From NCBI RefSeq assembly GCF_017876545.1, contig NZ_JAGIOD010000002.1, forward strand, positions 248,001-312,000: a stretch of 64,000 nucleotides of DNA, written 5' to 3'. The stretch comes from Brachybacterium sacelli (lineage in GTDB: Bacteria; Actinomycetota; Actinomycetes; Actinomycetales; Dermabacteraceae). The translations under genes and the position numbers were made by a program. Each line of letters opens with the position of its first letter. The first letter of the stretch is position 1. The notes under the pieces are model-generated. The model made no database searches and was not told the origin of the DNA. It saw only the letters and a program-made list of their open reading frames with translations. Positions 49,211-58,248 of the stretch are shown here, one piece after another.

Positions 49211-49759
49211 ATGGACACCACGCAGTCAATCGAGAAGGACGGGGCCTCGCGGCCGGAGGATCTCTGGCTGACCCGGACGGAGCAGACCGCCTGGCGCAGC
49301 TTCCTCTACGCCACCACCCTGCTGAACGACCGCCTCTCGGAGGCGCTGCAGGCCGATACGGAAATCGACCTGACGCTGGGCGAGTACGAGATCCTGGTGC
49401 GGCTCTCCGAGGCGCAGGGGCGCTTCCTGCGCATGTCGGAGCTCGCCGACCGAGTGGTCCATTCCCGCTCGCGCCTGACCCACACCGTCTCCCGGATGGA
49501 GAAGCGCGGGCTGGTCGAGCGCGTGCGCTGCTCGGACGACGGTCGCGGGCGGCAGGCACAGCTGACGGAGGCAGGCATGGCCCTGCTCGAGAAGGCGGCG
49601 CCCACCCATGTGCGCTCGGTGCGCGAGCTGCTGCTGGACGTCGTCGGCCACGACGACTTCCTCGAGCTGGGACGCATCCTGGGCCGTGCCGTGCCCGAGG
49701 ACGCCCCGATCGGGATCGGGAGTCCGGCTCCTCACGTCGATCGCGCCTCTCAGCTCTGA
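49211..49759 (+). CDS. MarR-family transcriptional regulator
   Basis: The 182-residue protein has a central winged helix: LTLGEYEILVRLSEAQGRFL, then MSELADRVVHSRSRLTHTVSRMEKRGLV and the wing CSDDGRGRQAQLTEAG with the DxR position as DDGRG. It has helical dimerisation arms at both ends. The ATG at 49211 follows GGAGACAGTG. It is divergent from a YceI gene, a very common pair in actinobacteria, and probably represses it. The inducer is unknown; organic hydroperoxide is unlikely, since no OhrR-type Cys is present. Confidence 0.87.
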   Translation: MDTTQSIEKDGASRPEDLWLTRTEQTAWRSFLYATTLLNDRLSEALQADTEIDLTLGEYEILVRLSEAQGRFLRMSELADRVVHSRSRLTHTVSRMEKRGLVERVRCSDDGRGRQAQLTEAGMALLEKAAPTHVRSVRELLLDVVGHDDFLELGRILGRAVPEDAPIGIGSPAPHVDRASQL

Positions 49760-49846
49760 TCGGAGATTCGGTTGGTACCGTGAGGCGGCTCGGCCCGGCC
49801 GACCGCATCGCTCCCGCATGATCTCCTGAATGAGGACCGCGCACCC

Positions 49847-50494
49847 GTGACCACCACCACTGTCCACCTCGTCCGTCATGGCGAGGTGCACAATCCGGAA
49901 CGCCTCCTGTACGGACGCCTGCCCGGGTACCGCCTGAGCGAGCGGGGGCAGGCCATGGCGCAGCGGACCGGGGACCATCTGGCCGATTCCGACATCACGC
50001 TGGTGCGCTCCTCGCCGATGCTGCGGGCGCAGCAGACCGCCGCGCCGATCGCGGCCGCGCACGGCCTCGAGATCACCACCGACCAGCGGATCACGGAATC
50101 CGGCAACCGCTTCGAGGGACAGCGCATGGGATACGGCTCCGCGAAGCTGAGCGATCCCCGCAACTGGCGCTGGTTCCTCAATCCGCTGCGCCCCTCCTGG
50201 GGAGAGCCGTACCGCGAGCAGGTCGCGCGCGTGACCGCGGCCGTCCACGATGCCCGCGCCGTGGCCGAGGGCCACGAGGCGGTGCTGGTGCTGCATCAGC
50301 TGCCGATCTGGGTGACCCGCCGCAGCGCCGAGGGCAAGCCCCTGTTCCACGACCCGCGGCGCCGCCAGTGCGGACTGTGCTCGGTGACCAGCCTGCGCTT
50401 CGTCGGCCCCCACCTGGCAGACGTCTCCTACGCCGAGCCCGCCGCCGAGCTCTACGCCGGGGCGGTCGACGCCACCGGGGGGAAGCTCACGTGA
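49847..50494 (+). CDS. Histidine phosphatase family protein
   Basis: The 215-residue protein starts with the phosphohistidine motif VHLVRHGEVHNPE. The second arginine is in LVRSSPMLRAQQTA and the second histidine in VLVLHQLPIW. It belongs to the broad phosphoglycerate mutase-like superfamily, and the substrate is unknown. Its position before tlpA-ccdA-resB-ccsB is the same as in Mycobacterium tuberculosis (Rv0525 to Rv0529), so it may serve haem delivery or be carried along. The GTG start follows GAGGA. It overlaps the next gene by GTGA. Confidence 0.86.
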   Translation: MTTTTVHLVRHGEVHNPERLLYGRLPGYRLSERGQAMAQRTGDHLADSDITLVRSSPMLRAQQTAAPIAAAHGLEITTDQRITESGNRFEGQRMGYGSAKLSDPRNWRWFLNPLRPSWGEPYREQVARVTAAVHDARAVAEGHEAVLVLHQLPIWVTRRSAEGKPLFHDPRRRQCGLCSVTSLRFVGPHLADVSYAEPAAELYAGAVDATGGKLT

Positions 50495-51087
50495 GCGCGC
50501 CGTCCCGCCCGCCGCGCCCCACGCGCCGCGGCCTGCTCGGTGCCGCGGGTGTCCTGACCTCGGGGCTCCTGCTCGCCGCCTGCGGATCCGACGCCAGCGG
50601 ACGCTACGAGTCCGGATACGTCTCCGGCGACGGCGTGACCACCGAGATCGCTCCCGCCGAGCGCGATGAACCGCTCGAGTTCTCCGGCACCACCTTCGAC
50701 GGCGAGGACTTCTCCTCCGTCGACCAGCGCGGAGAGCTGCTCGTGGTCAACGTCTGGTACGCCTCCTGCCCGCCGTGCCGCCAGGAGGCCCCCGACCTGC
50801 AGGCCATCCACGAGGAGTACGCCGACCAGGGCGTCTCCTTCATCGGCATCAACGTGCGCGACGGCTCCGGCCCCGCGAAGGCCTTCGAGGAGAGCTACGG
50901 GATCACCTACCCCTCGCTGCCCGACCAGGACGCGGAGATCATGTACGAGCTGCGGGGCCAGGTCGCCCCGAACGCCGTCCCCTCCACGTTGGTGCTGGAC
51001 CGTGAAGGGCGGGTCGCCGCACGGATCTCCGGCGCCATCGACCCCTCGACGCTGCGCGCCATGATCGACAAGGTGCTGGGCGAATGA
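50491..51087 (+). CDS. TlpA/ResA-type thiol-disulfide oxidoreductase, lipoprotein
   Basis: The 198-residue protein has a twin-arginine-like start (RPTRRGLLGAAG), a lipobox LLLAACGS and a thioredoxin-fold domain with C93-P-P-C96 in VVNVWYASCPPCRQEAPDL. AVPSTLVLDREG gives the cis-proline. It reduces the haem-binding cysteines of apocytochrome c outside the membrane, using electrons passed by CcdA, which is encoded next with an ATGA overlap (51084-51087). Confidence 0.92.
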   Translation: MSAPSRPPRPTRRGLLGAAGVLTSGLLLAACGSDASGRYESGYVSGDGVTTEIAPAERDEPLEFSGTTFDGEDFSSVDQRGELLVVNVWYASCPPCRQEAPDLQAIHEEYADQGVSFIGINVRDGSGPAKAFEESYGITYPSLPDQDAEIMYELRGQVAPNAVPSTLVLDREGRVAARISGAIDPSTLRAMIDKVLGE

Positions 51088-51920
51088 TCACCGCCGAGGT
51101 CGGAGCCGCCTTCCAGGCCACAGCACTGTCCGGGTCCCTGCTGTTGGCCGTGGCCGTCGCGGCCGCGGCCGGAGTGGTCGCCTTCCTCTCCCCGTGCGTG
51201 CTGCCGGTGGTGCCCGGGTACCTCGGCTACGTCTCCGGGCTCGCCGGGCAGGGCGCCGTCACCGCCGGTGGTGCCGGAAGGCGCACGGGCGGGGGCCGTC
51301 GCCGGGCCGCCCCCTCGGGCGGGCGCGCCGGGACCGGTCGCATGCTCGCCGGCAGCCTGCTGTTCGTCGCCGGCTTCGCCGTGGTGTTCATGATCCTCGG
51401 CGGTTTCGCCGGCGCGATGGGCTACCTGCTGCAGGAATACAGCGTCTGGATCAACCGCGTCGCGGGCGCGATCGTGCTGCTGATGGGCCTGGTCTTCATG
51501 GGCGTGTTCCCCGGGCTCGGCGCGAACCGTCCGCTGACCAGCAAGAAACCGGATGCCGGTCTCCTCGGCGCCCCGCTGATGGGGCTCGTGTTCGGACTGA
51601 GCTGGACCCCCTGCATCGGCCCCACCTACGCCGCGATCGTCGCCCTGTCCCTGGACGGCGGCGGCGACGGCGCCGCACTGCGCGGCGGGGTCCTGGCGCT
51701 GGCCTACTCGCTGGGCCTCGGCATCCCCTTCGTGCTGTTCGCCCTGCTGTTCGACCGGGCCCTGGGCCTGTCGAAGAAGCTCTCGCGGCACCGCCGCACC
51801 ATCGGACTCCTCTCCGGCGCACTGCTCATCGCGATCGGCGTGCTGCTGATGACCGGTGTGTGGTCCGCGTGGATGAGCGACCTGCAGGGATTCATCGCGA
51901 CCTTCGAGCCGGTGGTGTGA
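51084..51920 (+). CDS. ccdA: Cytochrome c biogenesis protein CcdA
   Basis: The 278-residue protein has six membrane helices. The two redox cysteines are in VAFLSPCVLPVVPGY and FGLSWTPCIGPTYAAI, the exact CcdA/DsbD-beta motifs. It carries reducing power from cytoplasmic thioredoxin to the TlpA-like lipoprotein. A basic Gly/Arg loop (about residues 63-88) is longer than usual. The stop overlaps the resB start (TGATG). Confidence 0.94.
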   Translation: MITAEVGAAFQATALSGSLLLAVAVAAAAGVVAFLSPCVLPVVPGYLGYVSGLAGQGAVTAGGAGRRTGGGRRRAAPSGGRAGTGRMLAGSLLFVAGFAVVFMILGGFAGAMGYLLQEYSVWINRVAGAIVLLMGLVFMGVFPGLGANRPLTSKKPDAGLLGAPLMGLVFGLSWTPCIGPTYAAIVALSLDGGGDGAALRGGVLALAYSLGLGIPFVLFALLFDRALGLSKKLSRHRRTIGLLSGALLIAIGVLLMTGVWSAWMSDLQGFIATFEPVV

Positions 51921-53713
51921 TGCACGAGCACGACGACGACGGGACCCCCGCGGCCCCGGACAGGACGGATCAGACCCTGAACAGCGACCCGAGCACCGAT
52001 TCCAGCACCGGGGGCACCGGCGGGGCCGACGCCGCCGCCGACACCTGGAGCAGCAAGCGCGACAAGGACCGCCCCAGGCCACCGAAGGGTGGCGCCAACG
52101 CCCCCGCCCTCGGACTGCGGGGCACGCTGCTGTTCCTGTGGCGCCAGCTGACCAGCATGCAGACCGCGCTGATACTGCTGATGCTGCTCGCGATCGCGGC
52201 GGTGCCCGGCTCGCTGTACCCGCAGCGCAGCGTGAACCCCTCGCTGACCGAGCAGTTCCTCGAGGAGAACGGCCGCTGGGGCGAGATCCTCGACACGCTG
52301 GGCTTCTTCGACGTCTTCTCCTCACCGTGGTTCTCGGCGATTTACCTGCTGCTGTTCATCTCGCTGATCGGGTGCATCGTGCCGCGGGTGGGCGTGCACC
52401 TGCGCCAGCTGCGGGCGAAGCCGCCTCGCACCCCTTCCCGACTGACCCGCTTCACCGGGTACACCCGGCTCGAGCTGCCGGACGCGGACGCCGACGCCCT
52501 GCTCGAGACCGCGCACCGCTCCCTGCGGCGCTCGCGCTACCGGACCGTCGTGCGCGAGGAGAAGGCCTCGCGCTCGGTCAGCGCCGAGCGCGGCCTGCTG
52601 CGCGAGAGCGGCAACCTGCTGTTCCACATCGCCCTGGTCGGGGTGCTGATCTGCGTCGCGGGCGGCCAGCTGACCAGCTACCGCGGTCAGATCACCGTGG
52701 TCGAGGGCGATGGGTTCTCCAACTCCCTGACGCAGTACGACTCCTTCGACTCCGGCGCCTGGTTCGAACCCACCTCCCTCCCGCCCTTCCAGTTCACCCT
52801 GGAGGACTTCCGCGCCGAGTACGTGCTCCAGGGCGCTGACGAGAGCCGGGTGGGCGAGCCGCTGTCCTTCGAGGCCGACATCGCCGTGACCACGCCGGGC
52901 GAGAAGCACGAGGAGCGCACGCTGCAGGTCAACAAGCCCCTGCACGTCGACGGCAGCTCCATGTACCTGCTCGGCAACGGGTACGCCCCCGAGGTGACGC
53001 TCACCGACCCCGAGGGCAACGTGGTGGCGGAGGGGCCCGTGATCACGGTGCCGATGGGCGACACGGGGTACACCTCCCAGCTCGTGATCAAGGCACCCGA
53101 CGCGCAGCCCGAGCAGACCGCGGTGGTCGGCTTCTTCCTGCCCACCGGCCAGATCGACGAGCAGGGCCCGCGCTCGATCTACCCCGATCTGATGAACCCG
53201 ATGCTGGCCCTGACCGCCTACCACGGTGATCTCGGCCTCGATTCGGGCGTCCCGCAGAACGCCTATGAGGTCGACGTCTCCACCCTCGACCAGGTCACGG
53301 GCGAGGACGGCTCACCGATGCTGATGAAGCTCGCGCCGGGAGAGCGCTTCGAGATGCCCGACGGCTCCGAGCTCACCTTCGACGGCGTGCGTCGCTACGC
53401 CGCCTTCGACGTCGCCCATGATCCGTTCGAGCGCTGGGTGCTGGTCAGTGCCCTGGTCGCCGTCGGCGGACTGATCCTGTCGCTGTTCGTGCCGCGCCGG
53501 CGCCTCTGGGTGCGCGTGAGCCCGGCCGACGGGACCGGCGGCGTGACCGTGCTGGAGGTCGCCGGGCTCGCCCGCAGCGACGATCCGGCGCTGCCCGATG
53601 ACGTCAAGGCCCTGGCGGAGAAGCTCTCCGCGGAGCAGGATGGGCGAGGGCCCTCCGAGACGACGGGGCCGGACGCGGCCACCGATCCACCCCACGAAGG
53701 AAGTGCACAGTGA
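51920..53713 (+). CDS. resB: Cytochrome c biogenesis protein ResB
   Basis: The 597-residue protein is the ResB/Ccs1 half of the System II haem lyase. After an acidic, Asp/Ser/Thr-rich N-terminus of about 60 residues come membrane helices (about 76-92, 134-156 and 227-250), a large extracytoplasmic domain (about 255-500), and a last helix (about 508-527). FHIALVGVLICVAGG is the haem-helix region. It handles haem and apocytochrome outside the membrane with CcsB. GTGA (53710-53713) couples it to the next gene. Confidence 0.9.
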   Translation: MHEHDDDGTPAAPDRTDQTLNSDPSTDSSTGGTGGADAAADTWSSKRDKDRPRPPKGGANAPALGLRGTLLFLWRQLTSMQTALILLMLLAIAAVPGSLYPQRSVNPSLTEQFLEENGRWGEILDTLGFFDVFSSPWFSAIYLLLFISLIGCIVPRVGVHLRQLRAKPPRTPSRLTRFTGYTRLELPDADADALLETAHRSLRRSRYRTVVREEKASRSVSAERGLLRESGNLLFHIALVGVLICVAGGQLTSYRGQITVVEGDGFSNSLTQYDSFDSGAWFEPTSLPPFQFTLEDFRAEYVLQGADESRVGEPLSFEADIAVTTPGEKHEERTLQVNKPLHVDGSSMYLLGNGYAPEVTLTDPEGNVVAEGPVITVPMGDTGYTSQLVIKAPDAQPEQTAVVGFFLPTGQIDEQGPRSIYPDLMNPMLALTAYHGDLGLDSGVPQNAYEVDVSTLDQVTGEDGSPMLMKLAPGERFEMPDGSELTFDGVRRYAAFDVAHDPFERWVLVSALVAVGGLILSLFVPRRRLWVRVSPADGTGGVTVLEVAGLARSDDPALPDDVKALAEKLSAEQDGRGPSETTGPDAATDPPHEGSAQ

Positions 53714-54780
53714 TTGACCAGCAGCTGGCGGAGATCTCGAATCTCGTCATCGTGGTGACGATCGTGCTGTACGTGCTCGCGCTGATCGGCTTCGCCGCCG
53801 ACCTCGCCTCCACCTCGCAGCGTCGCAGCGATGAGCGCCTGGCGGCGCGCGAGGCCCAGCCGGACACGGCACGCGTCGCCCAGCCCGCGGCCGTCGGCGC
53901 CGGCGGGTCCGGGGCCTCGGGCCCGCTGACGACCACCGCCGACGACGCGGCGAGGACCGAGGGTGAGAGCGCCGGGACCGCGGGGACGATGACGGCGCAG
54001 ACCTTCGCCTTCGTCCTGGCCTCAGCGGCGACCGTCCTGCACATCACGGGGGTGGCGACCCGCGCGATCGCCACCCAGCGCGTCCCCTGGGCGAACATGT
54101 ACGAGTTCGCCACCACCAGCACCGCCGTGGTGATGGCCGCCTTCCTGATCTTCTGCATCAAGCGGGCCGAGCTGCGGGCGCTGGGCACCTTCGTCGTCGG
54201 GCCCGTGCTGCTGGTGATGCTGCTGGCCCAGACCCTGTGGATCGTCCCGGCCGCCGAGCTGACCCCGAGCCTGCAGAACTCGCACTGGATCTACATCCAC
54301 ATCGCCGTGGCCATCGTGGCCACCGCACTGTCGATCCTCGGCGCCGTCGTCGCCGCGATGCAGCTGCTGCAGTCGCGCCATGAGCGCGCGCTGGTGGAGA
54401 AGGCCGAGGCCGGAGAGGAGTTCCCCGAGCACTGGGGGCGCTTCGGTCATGTCCTGGATCGCCTGCCCAGCTCCGCAGTGCTGGAGGGGTTGAGCTTCCG
54501 GATCCACTCCGTCGCCTTCGTGTGCTGGACCTTCACCCTGATCTTCGGCGCGATCTGGGCCCGCGAGGCCTGGGGCCGCTACTGGGGCTGGGACCCCAAG
54601 GAGGTGTGGACCTTCATCATCTGGGTGATCTACGCCGCCTACCTGCATGCCCGGGCCACCGGCGGATTCCGCGGCAGCCGCGCCGCGGGCCTCGCCCTGG
54701 CCGGTTTCGTGGCCGTGGTCTTCAACTACACGATCGTCAACACGGTCATCAACGGCCTGCACTCCTACTCCGGTCTCTGA
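53710..54780 (+). CDS. ccsB: Cytochrome c synthase subunit CcsB/CcsA (haem channel)
   Basis: The 356-residue protein has eight membrane helices and the haem-binding WWD domain, WGRYWGWDPKEVWTFIIW (about residues 287-304). Histidines expected to ligate haem are in HWIYIHIAVA and FRIHSVAF. The loop after helix 1 is extended with about 60 Ala/Gly/Thr-rich residues. It exports haem and joins it to CxxCH motifs of apocytochrome c. It is the last gene of the operon, followed by a terminator. Confidence 0.94.
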   Translation: MIDQQLAEISNLVIVVTIVLYVLALIGFAADLASTSQRRSDERLAAREAQPDTARVAQPAAVGAGGSGASGPLTTTADDAARTEGESAGTAGTMTAQTFAFVLASAATVLHITGVATRAIATQRVPWANMYEFATTSTAVVMAAFLIFCIKRAELRALGTFVVGPVLLVMLLAQTLWIVPAAELTPSLQNSHWIYIHIAVAIVATALSILGAVVAAMQLLQSRHERALVEKAEAGEEFPEHWGRFGHVLDRLPSSAVLEGLSFRIHSVAFVCWTFTLIFGAIWAREAWGRYWGWDPKEVWTFIIWVIYAAYLHARATGGFRGSRAAGLALAGFVAVVFNYTIVNTVINGLHSYSGL

Positions 54781-54796
54781 GCAGTACCTGGCGGCT

Positions 54797-54834
54797 GTGG
54801 CCCCGGTCGGACGGTGACGTCCGGCCGGGGCCAC
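54797..54834 (+). terminator. Terminator of the cytochrome c maturation operon
   Basis: A 16-bp stem with one T-G wobble (GTGGCCCCGG... with ...CCGGGGCCAC) encloses a GGTGAC loop, 16 bases after the ccsB stop codon. Confidence 0.82.
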
Positions 54835-54855
54835 ATCGCGTGAGTCGGGGGCCGC

Positions 54856-55209
54856 TCAGGTGCTCGCGGGCCCTCCGGAGGGGCTGTCCGGGCCCTGCTC
54901 GCCCTGTTCGCGGCGCTGACGCTCCCGGCGCTCGCGGCGGATGTCCTCGTCGAGCCGGCGCAGGAAGTCGGGGTCCTCGTCGGGTGCTGTCGGCCCGTCG
55001 CGCCGGGGGCGGTCGATCCCGTTCCCGTCCTGCCGGTCCTTGCCGACGACGAGCCAGGTGATCGGTCCCACCCAGGGCAGCAGCACCACCAGGACTACCC
55101 AGGCCCATTTCGGGATGCCCCGCACCTTGTCGTTCTCGGTCTGGACGCAGTCGGCGAGGGCGAACACCGTGAGCGCGATGGAGAGCACTGCCAGGAACCC
55201 CTTGATCAT
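54856..55209 (-). CDS. PLDc_N-domain membrane protein
   Basis: The 117-residue product has two short membrane helices, GFLAVLSIALTVFALADC and KWAWVVLVVLLPWVGPITWL, the second with the 'W.l.vl.lP.iGpi.yl..G' pattern of PLDc_N (phospholipase D nuclease N-terminal) domains, followed by a charged tail. Stand-alone copies have no known enzyme activity. The ATG at 55209 has a TACACT box six bases upstream. It is convergent with ccsB and divergent from the next gene. Confidence 0.83.
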   Translation of the reverse strand: MIKGFLAVLSIALTVFALADCVQTENDKVRGIPKWAWVVLVVLLPWVGPITWLVVGKDRQDGNGIDRPRRDGPTAPDEDPDFLRRLDEDIRRERRERQRREQGEQGPDSPSGGPAST

Positions 55210-55215
55210 GGCCGA

Positions 55216-55221
55216 AGTGTA
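55216..55221 (-). promoter_or_regulatory. -10 box TACACT, leaderless promoter of the PLDc_N gene
   Basis: On the minus strand, six bases separate TACACT from the ATG at 55209. Confidence 0.5.
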
Positions 55222-55272
55222 GTAAGTGGACCTGATCGGCAGCAGGGTCGAAGAGCACTCATGTGGGAGAAC

Positions 55273-55278
55273 TACCCT
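55273..55278 (+). promoter_or_regulatory. -10 box TACCCT, leaderless promoter of the DUF4229 gene
   Basis: Six bases separate TACCCT from the ATG at 55285. This argues against the earlier ATG at 55261, which would place the box inside the coding region. Confidence 0.55.
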
Positions 55279-55284
55279 GGGCCC

Positions 55285-55734
55285 ATGCGAGACATGGCCC
55301 TGTTCGCCGTCATCCGGCTCATTCTGTGGGTGGGGATCTGGTGGCTGCTCACCCTGGTCGACGTCGGGGTGATGCTGGCGGCCGTCCTGGCGGCGCTGAT
55401 CGCAATGCTGATCTCGATCCTCTTCCTCGATCGCCTGCGCTCCTCCGCCGCGCTGCGGTGGAAGGCGGCCGACGAACGGCGCCGCGCGCGCAAGGGCGAA
55501 CCCGTGGACGAGGACGCCGAGGCGGAGGACGCGGCCCTCGATGCCGAGGGTGAGACGCCCGACGGTGCTGACGTCGAGGAGCAGGAGGGCCGGGCCGCAG
55601 GAGTGGACGGGACCGCAGGACCGACGGAGCTGCCCGATCTTGCCGACGGCGTCTCCGGGGATGCGCACGCCCGTGACACCGAGGGCGAGGACTCCGCGGA
55701 GGATCCCGCGAGCTCCAGGTCGCGGCGCGACTGA
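55285..55734 (+). CDS. DUF4229-type small membrane protein
   Basis: The 149-residue product has two membrane helices (AVIRLILWVGIWWLLTLV and an Ala/Leu/Ile-rich one near residues 28-48), followed by RLRSSAALRWKAADERRRARK and a long acidic, disordered tail. This fits the DUF4229 proteins that often lie beside menA in actinobacteria, as here. No function is known. The start is fixed by the leaderless -10 box. Confidence 0.75.
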   Translation: MRDMALFAVIRLILWVGIWWLLTLVDVGVMLAAVLAALIAMLISILFLDRLRSSAALRWKAADERRRARKGEPVDEDAEAEDAALDAEGETPDGADVEEQEGRAAGVDGTAGPTELPDLADGVSGDAHARDTEGEDSAEDPASSRSRRD

Positions 55735-55854
55735 ACCTCGTCGGCTCCGGGCTCGGGAACGGGCACGCTCCTCGCGTACCCGAGAGACGGGGGTGATGCT
55801 CGCGTGCCGCGCGATGTCGCCGCCGCGGCTCTCAGCCGATCGGGCCCTGGGGTC

Positions 55855-56751
55855 TCACAGGCACAGGCCGAGCAGGAGCAGCAGCGAGAACACGAGCTCG
55901 AGCCGTCCGGTCCTGCCGAGCACGGGGATCAGGTCCCGGCCCCTCGCTCCGCCGAGCACTGCGCGCACGGGTCCGAGCGTGAGCGGCAGCGCCAGCAGCA
56001 CCAGCAGCACGGTCCACTGCGCCACCATGACGGGCACCATGAGCACGAAGGGCGCGAGCACCGTCACGGTGTGCAGCACACGGGTGCCGCGCTGCCCGAG
56101 CCGCACCGCGAGGGTGCGCTTGCCGGAGACGGCATCGGTGGGGATGTCGCGCAGGTTGTTGGTGAGCATCAGCGCGACGGCCAGCAGCCCGATCGCGCAC
56201 GAGACCAGCAATGCGACCCAGCTCGGATGGGGCGTGATCGCGTAAGCGGTGCCGTTGACGGCGACCAGCCCGAAGAAGACGAAGACGAACAGCTCACCGA
56301 GCCCCAGATAGCCGTAGGGCTTCTTGCCACCGGTGTAGAACCAGGCCGCGGCGAGGGCGGCTGCTCCGGCGAGCAGCGCCCACCAGATCTGCGCCAACGC
56401 GATGAGCACGAGGCCGAACACGGCGCCGGCGGCGAGAGAGCCGATCGCGGCGGTGCGCACGGTGCCCGGGGCGGCCGCACGGGACGCGGTGAGGCGGAAC
56501 GGGCCCACCCGGTCGTCGTCGGTGCCCCGGATCCCGTCGGAGTAGTCGTTGGCGAAGTTCACGCCGATCTGCAGGCTGAAGGAGACGGCCAGGGCGAGCA
56601 GGGCCCTGGGGACCACCAGCGCCCAGTCGACGGTGCCCGATTGCTCTCCCAGCTGCCAGATCGCGACACCGGTCCCGGCGGCGACGGGGGCCAGGGCGGC
56701 CGGCAAGGTCTTGGGGCGGGCACCCTGCACCCACTGCGACAGGCTGGCCAT
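55855..56751 (-). CDS. menA: 1,4-dihydroxy-2-naphthoate polyprenyltransferase
   Basis: The 298-residue UbiA-family protein has eight or nine membrane helices. The first Asp-rich motif is NFANDYSDGIRGTDD and the second is NNLRDIPTDAVSGKRTLAVRLG, both exact MenA patterns. It attaches the polyprenyl chain to DHNA, forming demethylmenaquinone. Two ATG codons are adjacent (56754 and 56751); GGAG is better spaced for the second. It is 182 bp downstream of menE with a TATCCT box (56803-56798) between, so it may have its own promoter. Confidence 0.93.
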   Translation of the reverse strand: MASLSQWVQGARPKTLPAALAPVAAGTGVAIWQLGEQSGTVDWALVVPRALLALAVSFSLQIGVNFANDYSDGIRGTDDDRVGPFRLTASRAAAPGTVRTAAIGSLAAGAVFGLVLIALAQIWWALLAGAAALAAAWFYTGGKKPYGYLGLGELFVFVFFGLVAVNGTAYAITPHPSWVALLVSCAIGLLAVALMLTNNLRDIPTDAVSGKRTLAVRLGQRGTRVLHTVTVLAPFVLMVPVMVAQWTVLLVLLALPLTLGPVRAVLGGARGRDLIPVLGRTGRLELVFSLLLLLGLCL

Positions 56752-56933
56752 CATGCTCCTCGTGCGCTCTGCAGCCGCCCGGTCGACGGCCTCCCCGAGG
56801 ATACTCCCCGGTGCGGGCGTGGCCAGGCACGGATTGCCGCCTCCGGACCGATGTTTCGCCGTGGATCGGTCCTGAGGCAACAATCCATCGGCAGCCCCCG
56901 GGGTCCGGGATGCAGGCTCGGTCGCGGGTGACC

Positions 56934-58244
56934 TCAGCCCGCGGCGAGTCGCCGGGCGGCGTCGCGATCGACCTTGCCGATCCCCAGCATCGGCAGCTCC
57001 CCGATCACGTGCACCCGCTTGGGGATCATGTGAGCGGGTACCTCGCTGGTGCGCAGGGCCGAGCGCACCAGGGCCGTCGCCTCGGCGGGCTCCGCACTGC
57101 CCTCGAGGGTGACGAGCGCTTCGACGCGCTGCCCCCAGTCAGGATCGTCCACGCCGACCACGATGCTGGCGCGCACCAGCCCCTGCAGCATCAGGGAGCG
57201 TTCGATGGCGCGCTCGACGTCCTGGGGGAGGACCTTGCGCCCACCCGTGTTGATGACGTCGTCGGCCCGGCCGAGCACGGTCAGCGCGCCGTCCGCGTCC
57301 AGCTCGGCGAGATCCGAGGTGGTGAAGGTGCGTCGGGGCTCGCCGGGCCGGGGTTCCGTGAAGGGCGTCGTGTCGGTGCCGCCGTCGGCGGTCAGGTAGC
57401 CGAGCGCGAGGGTGGGTGAGGCGATCACCAGACGCCCGGCCCCGGCGGCGTCGGGCGCCTGCAGATGCAGCTTGACCCCGGGCAGCGCGGTGCGATCGTA
57501 GACGCAGCCGCCCGCCGTCTCCGAGGAGCCGTAGGTGGTGCGCACCCGGATCCGCTGGGCCATGGCTTTCGCGAGCACCTCCCGGCTGGTCGCCGCGCCG
57601 CCGACCAGTACGGCGGCGAAGCGCTTCAGCAGTGCGCGAGCCCGAGCATCGGCACCGGTCGCACCGGTGACGATGCGGGTCAGCTGGGTGGGGACGAGCG
57701 AGGTGAATGCCGGCAGCCCAGCCAGCTCGGCCTGGGCGAGCGCCGGCTCGGCGAGGGCGAGGAAGGCCGCGGAGTCGAAGTGGCCGCGCAGGTCCGGCAG
57801 GGGAGCGGGCAGTGCCGGGGCGTCCAGGCCGAGCGTCTGCGCGGTGCGGTGGGCACGTGCGATCACCTGCACGCCGGCGATGTGCGTCGGCGGCAGCAGT
57901 GGCAGCCAGAAGCCGTGCCCACCGGTCTCGGCGGCGGCAGGGTCGTCGGCCAGCAGCGCCGCAGTCGCATCCTGGGAGGCGAGCAGTGCGGCGCGCGTCA
58001 GGGCGACGGCCTTCGCGGTGCCGGTGGAGCCGGAGGTGGGGACCACGAGCGCGGTGTCCTCGAAGCCGGCCGGCAGCGCGGCCGGTGGCGGGAAGGGCCC
58101 CAGCCACAGTCGCGCGGTGCCGGCCATGGCGTCGCCGATCGCGCGGGAGTGCGCGGCCAGCGAGGCGGCGGAGGCGTCGTGCTCCGGCGGCACCAGCCAC
58201 GGCGGGCCGGGGGTGGCGCTCGGGTCCGACGGCGTGGTCGTCAT
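56934..58244 (-). CDS. menE: o-Succinylbenzoate-CoA ligase
   Basis: The 436-residue adenylate-forming enzyme has the AMP-binding P-loop PTSGSTGTAKAVALT, the TTYGSSETAGGC motif, the SDLAELDADG hinge region with its Asp and the C-terminal catalytic Lys in MLGIGKVDRDA. It is shorter at the N-terminus than general acyl-CoA ligases, as expected for MenE. It activates o-succinylbenzoate with CoA for MenB. It starts 4 bases after the menB stop codon, so the two form an operon. Confidence 0.9.
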   Translation of the reverse strand: MTTTPSDPSATPGPPWLVPPEHDASAASLAAHSRAIGDAMAGTARLWLGPFPPPAALPAGFEDTALVVPTSGSTGTAKAVALTRAALLASQDATAALLADDPAAAETGGHGFWLPLLPPTHIAGVQVIARAHRTAQTLGLDAPALPAPLPDLRGHFDSAAFLALAEPALAQAELAGLPAFTSLVPTQLTRIVTGATGADARARALLKRFAAVLVGGAATSREVLAKAMAQRIRVRTTYGSSETAGGCVYDRTALPGVKLHLQAPDAAGAGRLVIASPTLALGYLTADGGTDTTPFTEPRPGEPRRTFTTSDLAELDADGALTVLGRADDVINTGGRKVLPQDVERAIERSLMLQGLVRASIVVGVDDPDWGQRVEALVTLEGSAEPAEATALVRSALRTSEVPAHMIPKRVHVIGELPMLGIGKVDRDAARRLAAG

Positions 58245-58248
58245 CCGT

